Source: Arcobacter aquimarinus
GTDB lineage: Bacteria > Campylobacterota > Campylobacteria > Campylobacterales > Arcobacteraceae
Direction of reading: 5' to 3'
Length of the DNA stretch: 64,000 bases
NCBI RefSeq assembly: GCF_013177635.1
Contig: NZ_CP030944.1
Coordinates: 2,356,001-2,420,000 of the forward strand
Shown: positions 8,662-18,154 of the stretch, one piece after another
Position numbering within the stretch: position 1 is the stretch's first letter
Layout: each line of letters opens with the position of its first letter
The notes under the pieces: model-generated
What the model saw: only the letters and a program-made list of their open reading frames with translations
Databases searched by the model: none
What the model was told of the DNA's origin: nothing
Position numbers and translations under genes: made by a program

Positions 8662-9711
8662 ATGGATGAGAATCAAAAAAAATCACTTGAATTAGCTATC
8701 AAACAAATTGATAAAACTTTTGGAAAAGGTACACTTATTAGACTAGGAGATAAAGTAGTAGTTCCTACTGAAACTGTTAGTACAGGCTCTTTAGGACTTG
8801 ATTTAGCTCTAGGAGTTGGTGGACTTCCAAAGGGAAGAGTTATTGAAATCTATGGACCTGAAAGTTCAGGGAAAACAACTCTTACACTTCATGCAATTGC
8901 AGAATGCCAAAAAGCTGGTGGAGTTTGTGCATTCATAGATGCAGAACATGCTCTTGATGTAAAATATGCTAAAGATATTGGTGTTGATACTGATAATCTA
9001 TTGGTTTCACAACCAGATTTTGGAGAGCAAGCTCTTGAAATTTTAGAAACAGTTATTAGAAGTGGTGCAGTTGATTTAGTTGTCGTAGATTCAGTTGCAG
9101 CACTAACTCCTAAAGTTGAAATTGATGGAGATATGGACGATCAACAAGTTGGTGTTCAAGCAAGACTTATGTCTAAAGCTCTTAGAAAAATTACTGGTTT
9201 ATTAAATAAAATGAATTGTACAGTAATCTTTATTAACCAAATAAGAATGAAAATTGGAATGACAGGATACGGAAGTCCAGAAACAACAACAGGTGGAAAT
9301 GCACTTAAATTTTACTCATCAGTTAGACTTGATATTAGAAGAATTGCAACACTAAAACAAGGTGAAAATTCTATAGGTAATAGAGTAAAAGTAAAAGTTG
9401 TAAAAAATAAAGTAGCAGCACCATTTAAACAAGCTGAATTTGATATTATGTTTGGAGAAGGAATCTCTAAAATAGGAGAACTTATAGATTATGGTGTAAA
9501 ACTTGATATTATTGATAAAGCAGGAGCTTGGTTCTCTTATGGGGATTCAAAAATTGGTCAAGGAAGAGAAAACTCAAAAGTATTCCTAAAAGATAATCCA
9601 GAAATAGCCAAAGAAATAGAAAATAAAATTCTTGAATCTATGGGTGTAAATGATTCTATTATTGCAAGTAGTTCTGAAGATATGGATGATATGGCAGACT
9701 TAGATGACTAA
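8662..9711 (+). CDS. recA: Recombinase RecA
   Basis: 349 aa, normal length. Walker A is GPESSGKT at residues 65-72; Walker B is [11 protein letters not shown] near 140-150; the conserved [18 protein letters not shown] segment (about 197-214) is the DNA-binding L2 loop. The acidic C-terminal tail ([13 protein letters not shown]) is typical. RecA forms filaments on single-stranded DNA with ATP, performs strand exchange in homologous repair and supports replication restart. An AGGAAA ribosome site precedes the ATG. It has its own promoter and is closed by the hairpin at 9717-9742, so it is probably a single-gene transcript. Confidence 0.98.
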   Translation: MDENQKKSLELAIKQIDKTFGKGTLIRLGDKVVVPTETVSTGSLGLDLALGVGGLPKGRVIEIYGPESSGKTTLTLHAIAECQKAGGVCAFIDAEHALDVKYAKDIGVDTDNLLVSQPDFGEQALEILETVIRSGAVDLVVVDSVAALTPKVEIDGDMDDQQVGVQARLMSKALRKITGLLNKMNCTVIFINQIRMKIGMTGYGSPETTTGGNALKFYSSVRLDIRRIATLKQGENSIGNRVKVKVVKNKVAAPFKQAEFDIMFGEGISKIGELIDYGVKLDIIDKAGAWFSYGDSKIGQGRENSKVFLKDNPEIAKEIENKILESMGVNDSIIASSSEDMDDMADLDD

Positions 9712-9716
9712 AATAT

Positions 9717-9742
9717 AATCAAAGGAAGTAGTTCCTTTGATT
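9717..9742 (+). terminator. Hairpin after recA
   Basis: AATCAAAGGAA (9717-9727) pairs perfectly with TTCCTTTGATT (9732-9742) around a GTAG loop, an 11-bp stem starting six bases after the recA stop. The following bases are AT-rich without a clean T-run, so termination may be partial. Confidence 0.6.
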
Positions 9743-9800
9743 ACAAATTAAAAAATTTCTCTCAAAAAATCACAAAAGCAAATCACAAATTTTTTTTAGC

Positions 9801-9806
9801 TATAAT
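9801..9806 (+). promoter_or_regulatory. Probable eno -10 box
   Basis: TATAAT following TTTTTTTAGC, 30 bases before the eno start codon. It is a perfect -10 hexamer with the T-rich upstream element seen throughout the window. Confidence 0.6.
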
Positions 9807-9826
9807 ATCTCAAATTATGAAAATAG

Positions 9827-11113
<1,287 letters not shown>

Positions 11114-11119
11114 TTAAAT

Positions 11120-11362
11120 ATGAAAAAACAATCAACTGGGTTTAAGAGCTTTATTTTTGTAGCGATAATTTCACTTATTGCTACAATATATCTTTCTTAT
11201 CACTCAGTTATAGTTTTATTTGGGGATAACTCTTTACAAGTTTATAACTCTTTAAAACATAAAAAAGAGTATCTTGAAAGTGAAATATCAAGATTACAAA
11301 GAGAAAATGCCTATTTACAAAAAGAGTATTTTGAATTAAAAAACTTGGAGCCAGAAGAATGA
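11120..11362 (+). CDS. FtsB/DivIC-like septum formation protein
   Basis: 80 aa. A single membrane helix near residues 10-31 is followed by a coiled coil rich in E/L heptads (YLESEISRLQRENAYLQKEYFELKNL). This short cytoplasm-helix-coil layout is that of FtsB/DivIC, which bridge FtsQ and FtsL in the division complex on the periplasmic side. Placement directly after eno matches the eno-ftsB gene order seen in many Proteobacteria. Sequence identity is too low over such a short protein to be certain. Its stop overlaps the start of the next gene by four bases. Confidence 0.7.
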   Translation: MKKQSTGFKSFIFVAIISLIATIYLSYHSVIVLFGDNSLQVYNSLKHKKEYLESEISRLQRENAYLQKEYFELKNLEPEE

Positions 11363-12099
11363 AAACTTTATTTTTATTTACATTAGCAAGCTTATTAGCA
11401 TTAAATTTAAATGCAAGAGAAAATCCTTTTTCTATGATTGACACTTTTGAAGAAGAGTCTGGAAAAATGCTTGAATTAAATGAAACACCTAACACAGTAG
11501 AAGGAATACAAGAAGCTCAGTATATAAAACAAATGCAACAGCAAATGGGAAATAATACAAATGCAAATAAAAATAGTGTTGAACAAAAAAGTGTAACTCC
11601 AAAAGAAAAACCTGCACCAAAAACTTATTCAAAGCAAGAAGTAGACTCTTTAATTCAAAAAACAAAATCACAAACAGAACAAAAAACAAAAGAAATTGTG
11701 AAAAAAGAGTTAGCAAATACTAAAATAGCAGAACCTGAACAAGTTGTGTATGTAAAACCAAGACCTGATGTAAGTGTAGATGATGCATTAGTTGCAAAAA
11801 ACATTCTTCCTTTTTTAAAAATTGAATACAATGATAATAAACTATTAATCCACACAGAATATAAAGTATCAAAAAAATTTTCTGTTATAAAAGAGAATAA
11901 ACTAGTAATAGATTATAAAGCAAAAGTAAATTTTAATACAAAAAAAGATGAGATTGACTCAAAAACTTTCAAGAAAATAGCAGTTGGAAATCATAAAACA
12001 GAAGGATTTTTTAGAGTTGCAGTTGAACTTGTAAATAAACCTTCAAATTATGATGTTACTTATAACGACAATATAATAACTATCACAAAAAAGAACTAA
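11359..12099 (+). CDS. Secreted AMIN-domain protein
   Basis: 246 aa. A signal peptide (residues 1-19, cleavage after LNLNA) is followed by a long polar Gln/Lys-rich linker (about 45-125) with low-complexity stretches. The C-terminal 100 residues (PFLKIEYNDNKLLIHTE onward) show the alternating beta pattern and the FFRVAVELVN element of AMIN domains. AMIN domains bind peptidoglycan and target cell wall amidases or secretins in the periplasm. No catalytic domain is present, so this is a localisation or scaffold protein. Coupling to the FtsB-like gene suggests a division or envelope role, which is inference. Confidence 0.7.
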   Translation: MKTLFLFTLASLLALNLNARENPFSMIDTFEEESGKMLELNETPNTVEGIQEAQYIKQMQQQMGNNTNANKNSVEQKSVTPKEKPAPKTYSKQEVDSLIQKTKSQTEQKTKEIVKKELANTKIAEPEQVVYVKPRPDVSVDDALVAKNILPFLKIEYNDNKLLIHTEYKVSKKFSVIKENKLVIDYKAKVNFNTKKDEIDSKTFKKIAVGNHKTEGFFRVAVELVNKPSNYDVTYNDNIITITKKN

Positions 12100-12104
12100 T
12101 AAAA

Positions 12105-12134
12105 AAGGAATAAATATTTAAATATTTACTCCTT
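12105..12134. terminator. Bidirectional terminator between AMIN gene and bioB
   Basis: AAGGAATAAATATTT (12105-12119) and AAATATTTACTCCTT (12120-12134) are inverted repeats with one mismatch, at the convergent junction. An A-run precedes and T-rich sequence follows, so it can stop transcription from both sides. Confidence 0.65.
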
Positions 12135-12147
12135 CTATAAAATATCT

Positions 12148-13017
12148 CTATTTTTCGTCCGGCATTACATGAAAGTTTTTAGCTATTTTAAATCCTAACG
12201 CTTCTAATGCTTCAACATCATCTTTTGGAGATTTCCCAGCTGTAGTTAAATAATCTCCAATAACAAATGCATTAGCACCTCTATTAAAAATCTCATATTG
12301 GTCATCACCAAACATAACTTCTCTACCACCTGCAACCATTATTTTATGAGCATTTGGTATCATTTTTCTAGCAAGAGTGATTAATTCAAAAGCTTCCTCT
12401 TTGTTTATTGTATTTTTTACAATTGGTAAAGCTTCATTTGGATGGAAAAAGTTTAAAGGAACATTCATAGGATCTAAAGAATTTATAGCTTCTAGCATAG
12501 AAATTCTATCTTCTTGTGTTTCTCCCATTCCAAAAATACCACCACAAACAAGTTTTAATCCAGCTTCTTTTACATTTAAACAAGTTTGATATCTTTCATC
12601 CCAAGTATGCGTTGTACAAATTGTTGGATAGAAATCTCTTGATGTTTCTAAATTATGATTATAGTTACTAATACCCGCTGCTTTTAACTCTTTTAATTGC
12701 TCAACTGTAGCTGTTCCATTACATGCAATTAATCTAAGTCCTAAATTTTCTTTATTTATAGCTCGTGCTGCTTCAGCTATAAATTTTGTTTTTTTATCAG
12801 TTAATCCAAGACCTGCTGTAACTAAACAAAATCCAACTGCACCATTTGCTCTTGCTTGTTTTGCTTCTGATATTATTTGTTCTATACTTTTCAATTTGTA
12901 TCTTTGAATATCTGCTTTATATCTTACACTTTGTGTACAGAATTTACAATCTTCATTACAAGTACCACTCTCAACATTACAAATAGCACATAAAAATATC
13001 TCTTCATTATTGTTCAT
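12148..13017 (-). CDS. bioB: Biotin synthase
   Basis: 289 aa from the preferred ATG at 13017; an upstream ATG at 13050 would add 11 residues that related short BioB proteins lack. The radical SAM motif CNEDCKFCTQS lies near residues 17-27, followed by NGAVGFCLVTAGLG. Further conserved cysteines in ICTTHTW and LVCGG, and the MVAGGREV segment, fit the second iron-sulphur site of biotin synthase. The enzyme inserts sulphur into dethiobiotin to make biotin, with radical SAM chemistry. It is the last gene of the leftward cluster, and its start region overlaps the end of the phosphodiesterase gene by 11 bases. No other bio genes are in the window. Confidence 0.92.
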   Translation of the reverse strand: MNNNEEIFLCAICNVESGTCNEDCKFCTQSVRYKADIQRYKLKSIEQIISEAKQARANGAVGFCLVTAGLGLTDKKTKFIAEAARAINKENLGLRLIACNGTATVEQLKELKAAGISNYNHNLETSRDFYPTICTTHTWDERYQTCLNVKEAGLKLVCGGIFGMGETQEDRISMLEAINSLDPMNVPLNFFHPNEALPIVKNTINKEEAFELITLARKMIPNAHKIMVAGGREVMFGDDQYEIFNRGANAFVIGDYLTTAGKSPKDDVEALEALGFKIAKNFHVMPDEK

Positions 13018-13519
13018 ATTTATACTCTTCTTTTTTAAAATTTTTTTCATTTATATCTCTAAAATATCGCGTGATTATATACTCATTTTCTTTAATCTCA
13101 AGTTTCACACACTCAATTAAAGGTTTTTCCCTAGCACAAACTTCACCTGGATTTATAAATAGAGTTTTATTTTTATAATCTTTTTCAAAAATATGAGTAT
13201 GACCAAAAATAACTATATCAACATCAGGAGTTAAATGATAAGGAAGGTGCATTAATTTGAATCTTTTATTTTTTATTTTAAAATAATAAGGTTCAGATTT
13301 TATATTATATTTTGAAGACAATTCTAATAAAGCTCTATCGTTATTACCAAATACAGCAATATATTTAAGATTTGATTCTTCTAAAAGCTGAAGATTTTTT
13401 TCTATACATAAATCACCAGCATGAATAAGATATTCACAACCTTGTGATTTCAGATAATCAATAACTTCTTTAGTATAGTCACTTTTTAGGTGACTATCTG
13501 ATAAAATGCCAATAATCAT
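13007..13519 (-). CDS. Metallophosphoesterase, YfcE/MJ0936 type
   Basis: 170 aa. The metal-binding motifs of calcineurin-like phosphoesterases appear in order: GILSDSHL (4-11), HAGDL (37-41), FGNNDR (57-62), VIFGHTHIFEK (about 104-114) and INPGEV. The short length matches the YfcE family, which hydrolyses phosphodiesters in vitro with Mn or other divalent metals; natural substrates are poorly known. It starts three bases after the topA stop on the same strand and ends over the bioB start, so it is co-transcribed with both. Confidence 0.82.
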   Translation of the reverse strand: MIIGILSDSHLKSDYTKEVIDYLKSQGCEYLIHAGDLCIEKNLQLLEESNLKYIAVFGNNDRALLELSSKYNIKSEPYYFKIKNKRFKLMHLPYHLTPDVDIVIFGHTHIFEKDYKNKTLFINPGEVCAREKPLIECVKLEIKENEYIITRYFRDINEKNFKKEEYKYEQ

Positions 13520-13522
13520 ACT

Positions 13523-15880
13523 CTATTTATCGGCACTTTTTTTTGTAGTTTTCTTAGCAACTGTTTTTTTTGTTGTTGTTTTTTTCTCAACAGAAGCTTT
13601 TTTTGTTGCTGTTTTTTTTGTAGTAGATTTTGAATCTTTTTCTATTATTTCAAGGCAATCTTCTAAAGTTAAATCTTTTGCTTCAATACCTTTAGGAATT
13701 TTATAATTTTTTCTACCTTGTTTAATATAAGGACCATATTGTCCTATTAAAATCTGTATCTTTTCTTTATCAAATGATTTTATTGTAGATTTTTCTTTTG
13801 CTTCATCTAACTCTTTAATAATCTCTTCTGCTCTAGCTAAATCAACAATATATGGGTCATCTGTTTTTAAAGAATAATATTTTGATTTAACTTGTAAATA
13901 CGGTCCAAATCTTCCAATATTTGCTTTAATTTCATCTCCATTCTTATCAACACCAACAACTCTTGGAAGAGTAAATAAAAATAATGCTTCATCTAATGTA
14001 ATAGTATCCATATTTAAATGCTCAGGAATTGCTACAAATTTTGGTTTTTCTTCATCATCTTTTGTTCCAATTTGAACAAAAGGACCAAATCTTCCCACAC
14101 GTGCACTTACTGGTTTCCCACTTTTTGGGTCAATTCCTATTTCTCTAACTTGTAAATAATCCTCTTTTTGAACACTACTTTCTTTTTCATCAATTGTTTT
14201 TTTGAAATTTCCATAGAAATCTTTCATTACTTGTTCCCAAGCAATTTTCCCTTCAGCAATTTCATCAAACTCTTCTTCAATTTTAGCTGTAAATCCTAAA
14301 TCTACAATATCTGAAAAATGGTCAACTAAAAAGCTATTTACAATCTCACCTGTTGGCGTTGGAATCAATTTTTTATCTTCTGTTTTCGTTACATATTCTC
14401 TTGCTTGAATAGTAGAAATTGTTGGAGCGTAAGTTGATGGACGTCCAATTCCTTCACTCTCTAACTTTTTAACTAAAGAAGCTTCTGTATATCGTGCAGG
14501 TGGTTTTGTAAAATTTTGTTCACTTTCAAGTTTTTCTAACTCTAAAACTGTTCCAATTTTAATATTTGGTAGAATTTTTTCAGTGCTATCAAGTGCAGCT
14601 TCTGGATTATCACTACCTTCTGTATAAGCTTTCATAAATCCAGCAAAAATAATCCTTTGACCTTTTACTTGAAATTCAAACTCTTTATTACTTCCTGCCT
14701 CAATTTTATATGTTGTATTTGCAATTTTTGCTTGTGCCATTTGAGTTGCAAGTGTTCTTTTCCAAATTAAACTATAAAGTTTATATTGAGAAGGGTCTAC
14801 ATATGCTTTAATCATACTTGGTTTTAATGCAAGATTTACTGGACGTATTGCCTCGTGAGCCTCTTGAGCTCCTTTTGATTTTGATTTATAAACTCTTGGT
14901 TTACTTAAAGCATACTCTTTTCCATACTCTTCTTCAATAACAGCTTTTGCAGCAGTTGTGGCAACTGTTGAAAGATTCAAAGAATCAGTTCTCATATAAG
15001 TAATCAAACCACCCGTATGATTTGGAATATTACCAACATTTCCTTCATAAAGTTGTTGAGCAATAACCATTGTTTGTTTTACTGAAAGTCCAAGTTTTCT
15101 ACTTGCTTCTTGCTGTAAAGTAGAAGTTGTAAATGGAGCTGCAGGATTTCTTGTGCTATCTTTTTCTTCAATATCAACAAGTTTGTAAATACCTTGATTC
15201 AAACTTGCTTCTATTTTTAAAGCTTCTTGTTCATTTTCTACTTTTGCTGTTTTTCCATTAATCTTTGCTAATTCTGTTTTTAATTCAGGATTTATAAAAT
15301 CAGCTTTTACTCTCCAATACTCTTCTGGAATAAATGCTCTTATTTCATTTTCCCTATCAACTATAATTCTTACTGCAACTGATTGAACTCTTCCTGCACT
15401 TAAACCATATCTTACTTTTTTCCATAAAAGTGGTGAAAGTTCATATCCAACTGCTCTATCTAAAATACGTCTTGCTTGTTGAGCGTCAACTAAGTGTTGG
15501 TCAACATCTCTTGGATGTGCTAAAGCTTCTAAGATTGCGTCTTTTGTAATCTCATGAAAAACTATTCTTTTTATTGGATTATTTTCTATTTTTAATGCAG
15601 GGATCAAATGCCAAGCTATGGCTTCTCCCTCTCTATCTTCATCGGCTGCTAGGTAAATTGTGGTATCTTTAGAAATGTGTTTTTTTAAATCACTTATAAC
15701 TTTTTTCTTATCAGCAGTAACCATATATTTTGGTTTAAAATTATCATCTGGGTCAAACCCTAAACTTGATTTTGGTAAATCTCTTACATGCCCCATCGAA
15801 GCCATAACCGTAAAATCACTACCTAAAAATTTCGATATTGTTTTCGCTTTTGCTGGGGACTCCACTATTACTAAATTCTT
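13523..15880 (-). CDS. topA: DNA topoisomerase I
   Basis: 785 aa from a GTG at 15880 with AAGG eight bases upstream; an ATG at 15916 would add 12 residues ahead of the conserved NLVIVESPAKAKTI. Order of parts: TOPRIM domain (about 1-115, with DEDREGEAIAWH), the cleavage core with TGGLITYMRTDS and the active-site tyrosine near 295, GIGRPSTYAPTI near 480, and three C-terminal repeats of the IGRFGPY/IGQYGPYIKQG type. The enzyme relaxes negative supercoils by single-strand passage. The last 30 residues are a lysine/threonine-rich tail (TTKKTATKKASVEKK and so on), which probably binds DNA non-specifically. No zinc cysteines are present. Confidence 0.97.
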   Translation of the reverse strand, partial: KNLVIVESPAKAKTISKFLGSDFTVMASMGHVRDLPKSSLGFDPDDNFKPKYMVTADKKKVISDLKKHISKDTTIYLAADEDREGEAIAWHLIPALKIENNPIKRIVFHEITKDAILEALAHPRDVDQHLVDAQQARRILDRAVGYELSPLLWKKVRYGLSAGRVQSVAVRIIVDRENEIRAFIPEEYWRVKADFINPELKTELAKINGKTAKVENEQEALKIEASLNQGIYKLVDIEEKDSTRNPAAPFTTSTLQQEASRKLGLSVKQTMVIAQQLYEGNVGNIPNHTGGLITYMRTDSLNLSTVATTAAKAVIEEEYGKEYALSKPRVYKSKSKGAQEAHEAIRPVNLALKPSMIKAYVDPSQYKLYSLIWKRTLATQMAQAKIANTTYKIEAGSNKEFEFQVKGQRIIFAGFMKAYTEGSDNPEAALDSTEKILPNIKIGTVLELEKLESEQNFTKPPARYTEASLVKKLESEGIGRPSTYAPTISTIQAREYVTKTEDKKLIPTPTGEIVNSFLVDHFSDIVDLGFTAKIEEEFDEIAEGKIAWEQVMKDFYGNFKKTIDEKESSVQKEDYLQVREIGIDPKSGKPVSARVGRFGPFVQIGTKDDEEKPKFVAIPEHLNMDTITLDEALFLFTLPRVVGVDKNGDEIKANIGRFGPYLQVKSKYYSLKTDDPYIVDLARAEEIIKELDEAKEKSTIKSFDKEKIQILIGQYGPYIKQGRKNYKIPKGIEAKDLTLEDCLEIIEKDSKSTTKKTATKKASVEKKTTTKKTVAKKTTKKSADK

Positions 15881-15937
15881 CACTAAAAGTACCTTAACAT
15901 TTTTTTGAGTTTGCATTCTAACATAAATAAATTAATT

Positions 15938-16726
15938 TTAGTTGTAAATTATAATCTCTTCCTCTATATCTATCTCAAACTTATCTTTTATTTTTTGTTT
16001 TGCTAAATTTATTAAATAAATTGCATCATCAAAAGTTCCATTGCCATAATTTACTAAAAAATTTGCATGAAGTTCAGAAAAACTCATATCACCTTTTTTG
16101 ATTCCTTTTAAACCAACAGATTCTATTAATCTTCCTGCAAAATCACCCTTTGGATTTTTAAAACAACTTCCTGCGCTTGCAATATGAGGTTGATTATCTC
16201 TCATTTTAGTAAACTCTTTTAACATCTCATTTGAAAAACCATATTCAATATTAAAAACCACTTCATAAACTATTGTATCGATTTTAGTTTCTCTATATGA
16301 GAAATCAACATCTTCTTTTTTTATATAACCATCTTTTGTTTTTATACTATCTATATAATTAAAAACTTCCCAAGATTTTAATCCTGCATTCATTTTTACC
16401 AAACCACCCAAATTTCCTGGAAGTTTTGCTAAAAATTCTAAGTTTTTAATATCATGTTTTCTTGTATATGTTAAAAGTTTTCCACTTGTTGTTGCACAAC
16501 CAACATATAGTTTATTTCCCTCTTGTCTTATATAATCAAACGCTTCACCTAAAATTGCAAATTTTTTATCTGTATTTTGTGAAACTAATAAATTATTAGC
16601 TCGTCCTATAATTTGATAATCACTATAATCACCTATTTCATTAATTACTAAAACATCTAATGTAGGTCCAATTCTTATTGATGAATATCTTGTAAAATCT
16701 ATTGTTCTAATACTATTTTGCATCAA
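15938..16726 (-). CDS. murB: UDP-N-acetylenolpyruvoylglucosamine reductase
   Basis: 262 aa, short MurB type. FAD-binding elements: SIRIGPT near 16-22, ANNLLVS near 43-49 and LAKLPGNLGGLVKMNAG near 99-115. The catalytic serine is in the ASAGSCFKNPKG block near 184-195. SFSELHANFLVNYGNGT near 219-235 supplies the last conserved region. It reduces the enolpyruvyl group with NADPH to give UDP-MurNAc for peptidoglycan. It abuts mqnD, with one start-stop base between them, on the same strand. The E. coli-type C-terminal extension is absent, as usual for short MurB forms. Confidence 0.93.
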   Translation of the reverse strand: MMQNSIRTIDFTRYSSIRIGPTLDVLVINEIGDYSDYQIIGRANNLLVSQNTDKKFAILGEAFDYIRQEGNKLYVGCATTSGKLLTYTRKHDIKNLEFLAKLPGNLGGLVKMNAGLKSWEVFNYIDSIKTKDGYIKKEDVDFSYRETKIDTIVYEVVFNIEYGFSNEMLKEFTKMRDNQPHIASAGSCFKNPKGDFAGRLIESVGLKGIKKGDMSFSELHANFLVNYGNGTFDDAIYLINLAKQKIKDKFEIDIEEEIIIYN

Positions 16727-17590
16727 TTATCTTGCTCTTAACTCTTCATATTCACTTGGTATTAAAAAATCTTCTGCTTTAATCAAATTTTGATAAAAAC
16801 CATTTTTATATCCCAGTTCAAATAATTTATCAAGTGCTTTATATTGTATTTCACTCATTTTAACTGAATTATCATTTGCATATAAATCTAAATATTTATC
16901 AAGCGTTGGCGCATCAACTCTAATTAAACCTTTTTCTAAAAGCATAGGAGCTAAAACTTTTCTATTTTTATTTGCAACTTCAACAGCTTTTATAAGTGTA
17001 TTTTCATAATTAATTGCATTATTAAGAGGAATTGAACGACGTAAGCACATTCCGCCAAGAGGTAAAGGTAATCCACCACCACTTAATTCCAACCAAACAT
17101 CCCACATTTCACGTTCAACTTCTAATTCATTGTCATAAGTTAATATTGATTCATGAATTAATACACCTGCATCTACTGTTCCATCAAGAACTGCTTTTTC
17201 AATATCTAAGAAATTCATATATGTAATTCTTGCATTTGGATAAGCAATTTTAAACAAAAGTGCATTTGTTGTAAATTCTCCACTAAGAGCTACTTTAAAA
17301 TTCTTTTTAAGAACAGTTCCTTTTTTCTTTATAAGTTTTGGTCCGTAACCTTCACCAAAAGAGACAGCTGTTTTTAAAAGTGCGTAATCATCTTTAACAA
17401 AAGGATATAAAGCAAAAGAGATTGCACAAATATCATATACACCTTTTAATGTAGCCTGATTTAATGTCTCTATATCTAAAGCTATATTATCAAATTTTGC
17501 ATCATCTGGAGTCACCCAACCAAATTTAATTGCATAATACATAAAAATATCATCTGCATCAGGTGAATGTCCTACACTAATATTTTTCAA
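16727..17590 (-). CDS. mqnD: 1,4-dihydroxy-6-naphthoate synthase
   Basis: 287 aa. The N-terminal SVGHSPDADDIFMYYA (5-20) and the later LSGEFTTNALLF (about 108-119), LIHESILTYDNE and LSGGGLPLPLGGMCLRR (about 169-185) are the marks of MqnD, a periplasmic-binding-protein-like fold enzyme. It acts in the futalosine route to menaquinone and forms 1,4-dihydroxy-6-naphthoate from cyclic de-hypoxanthine futalosine. This route is the one used by Campylobacterota, where menaquinone serves complex I and anaerobic respiration; the nuo operon is nearby. Start ATG at 17590 follows an AAAAAGGA site. Confidence 0.93.
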   Translation of the reverse strand: MKNISVGHSPDADDIFMYYAIKFGWVTPDDAKFDNIALDIETLNQATLKGVYDICAISFALYPFVKDDYALLKTAVSFGEGYGPKLIKKKGTVLKKNFKVALSGEFTTNALLFKIAYPNARITYMNFLDIEKAVLDGTVDAGVLIHESILTYDNELEVEREMWDVWLELSGGGLPLPLGGMCLRRSIPLNNAINYENTLIKAVEVANKNRKVLAPMLLEKGLIRVDAPTLDKYLDLYANDNSVKMSEIQYKALDKLFELGYKNGFYQNLIKAEDFLIPSEYEELRAR

Positions 17591-17606
17591 AATCGTTCCT
17601 TTTTAT

Positions 17607-18095
17607 TTATAAATCATATTCAAATTTTAATTTCTTGATTATATCAAAGATAGAACTTGCATATAAAACACCCGTATTGCTATTAAATCTCCAGCCTGTA
17701 TTATAACTTGCCCAAATTCTAACCCAATTTTCTTTATGAATTTCTCGCCAATAATCAATCTCAACAATAGCATTTGCTGTTGCAAATCCCACATCTGTTA
17801 AAAGTTTTTTTGCAAAATAATTTCTATTTTGTATATTATCTTCAACTTTTTGTCTTCTAATAACACTTTTTATATTTGATTGAAAAAGTCCATAATCATT
17901 ACTTACACTATTTATTTGTTTTTTGCCAACTGAAGACTCTTTTATTGCAATTGCCATTAAAGTATATTTCATCATGGTATCATCAGTTAATGTTTTTATT
18001 TTCTTTAAAATTATTAAATCTGTATTTGTTAATCCCAAAGAGTTTGAATAACTAAAACTAAAAACTAAAAAAATTAAAAGTAAGATTTTTTTCAT
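17607..18095 (-). CDS. Secreted lysozyme-like lytic transglycosylase
   Basis: 162 aa. A cleavable signal peptide (about 1-18) is followed by a compact SLT-type fold: MAIAIKESSVGK near 47-58 holds the catalytic Glu-Ser pair, NDYGLFQSN near 65-73 and WVRIWASYNTGW near 127-138 are the other two family motifs. It would cleave peptidoglycan glycan strands in the periplasm. It resembles the short SLT proteins that assist conjugation or secretion, but nothing here points to such a machine. It starts the leftward housekeeping cluster, just after the nuo terminator. Confidence 0.75.
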   Translation of the reverse strand: MKKILLLIFLVFSFSYSNSLGLTNTDLIILKKIKTLTDDTMMKYTLMAIAIKESSVGKKQINSVSNDYGLFQSNIKSVIRRQKVEDNIQNRNYFAKKLLTDVGFATANAIVEIDYWREIHKENWVRIWASYNTGWRFNSNTGVLYASSIFDIIKKLKFEYDL

Positions 18096-18104
18096 AGATG
18101 AAGT

Positions 18105-18149
18105 TTACAATAATTCTAATCATTTTTCCAAATGATTAGAACTTGTAAA
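18105..18149 (-). terminator. Terminator of the nuo operon
   Basis: TTCTAATCATTT (18114-18125) pairs perfectly with AAATGATTAGAA (18130-18141) around a four-base loop. An outer TTACAA/TTGTAA pair (18105-18110 and 18144-18149) extends the stem after a small internal loop. It sits between the nuoN stop and the lytic transglycosylase start, both leftward. Confidence 0.75.
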
Positions 18150-18154
18150 TAGGA

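Noticed and set aside
13506-13706. Hydrophobic open frame on the plus strand
   Set aside because: Phe/Val-rich translation is the antisense of the lysine-rich topA tail.
17032-17226. Histidine-rich open frame
   Set aside because: Antisense shadow inside mqnD; no ribosome site or promoter.
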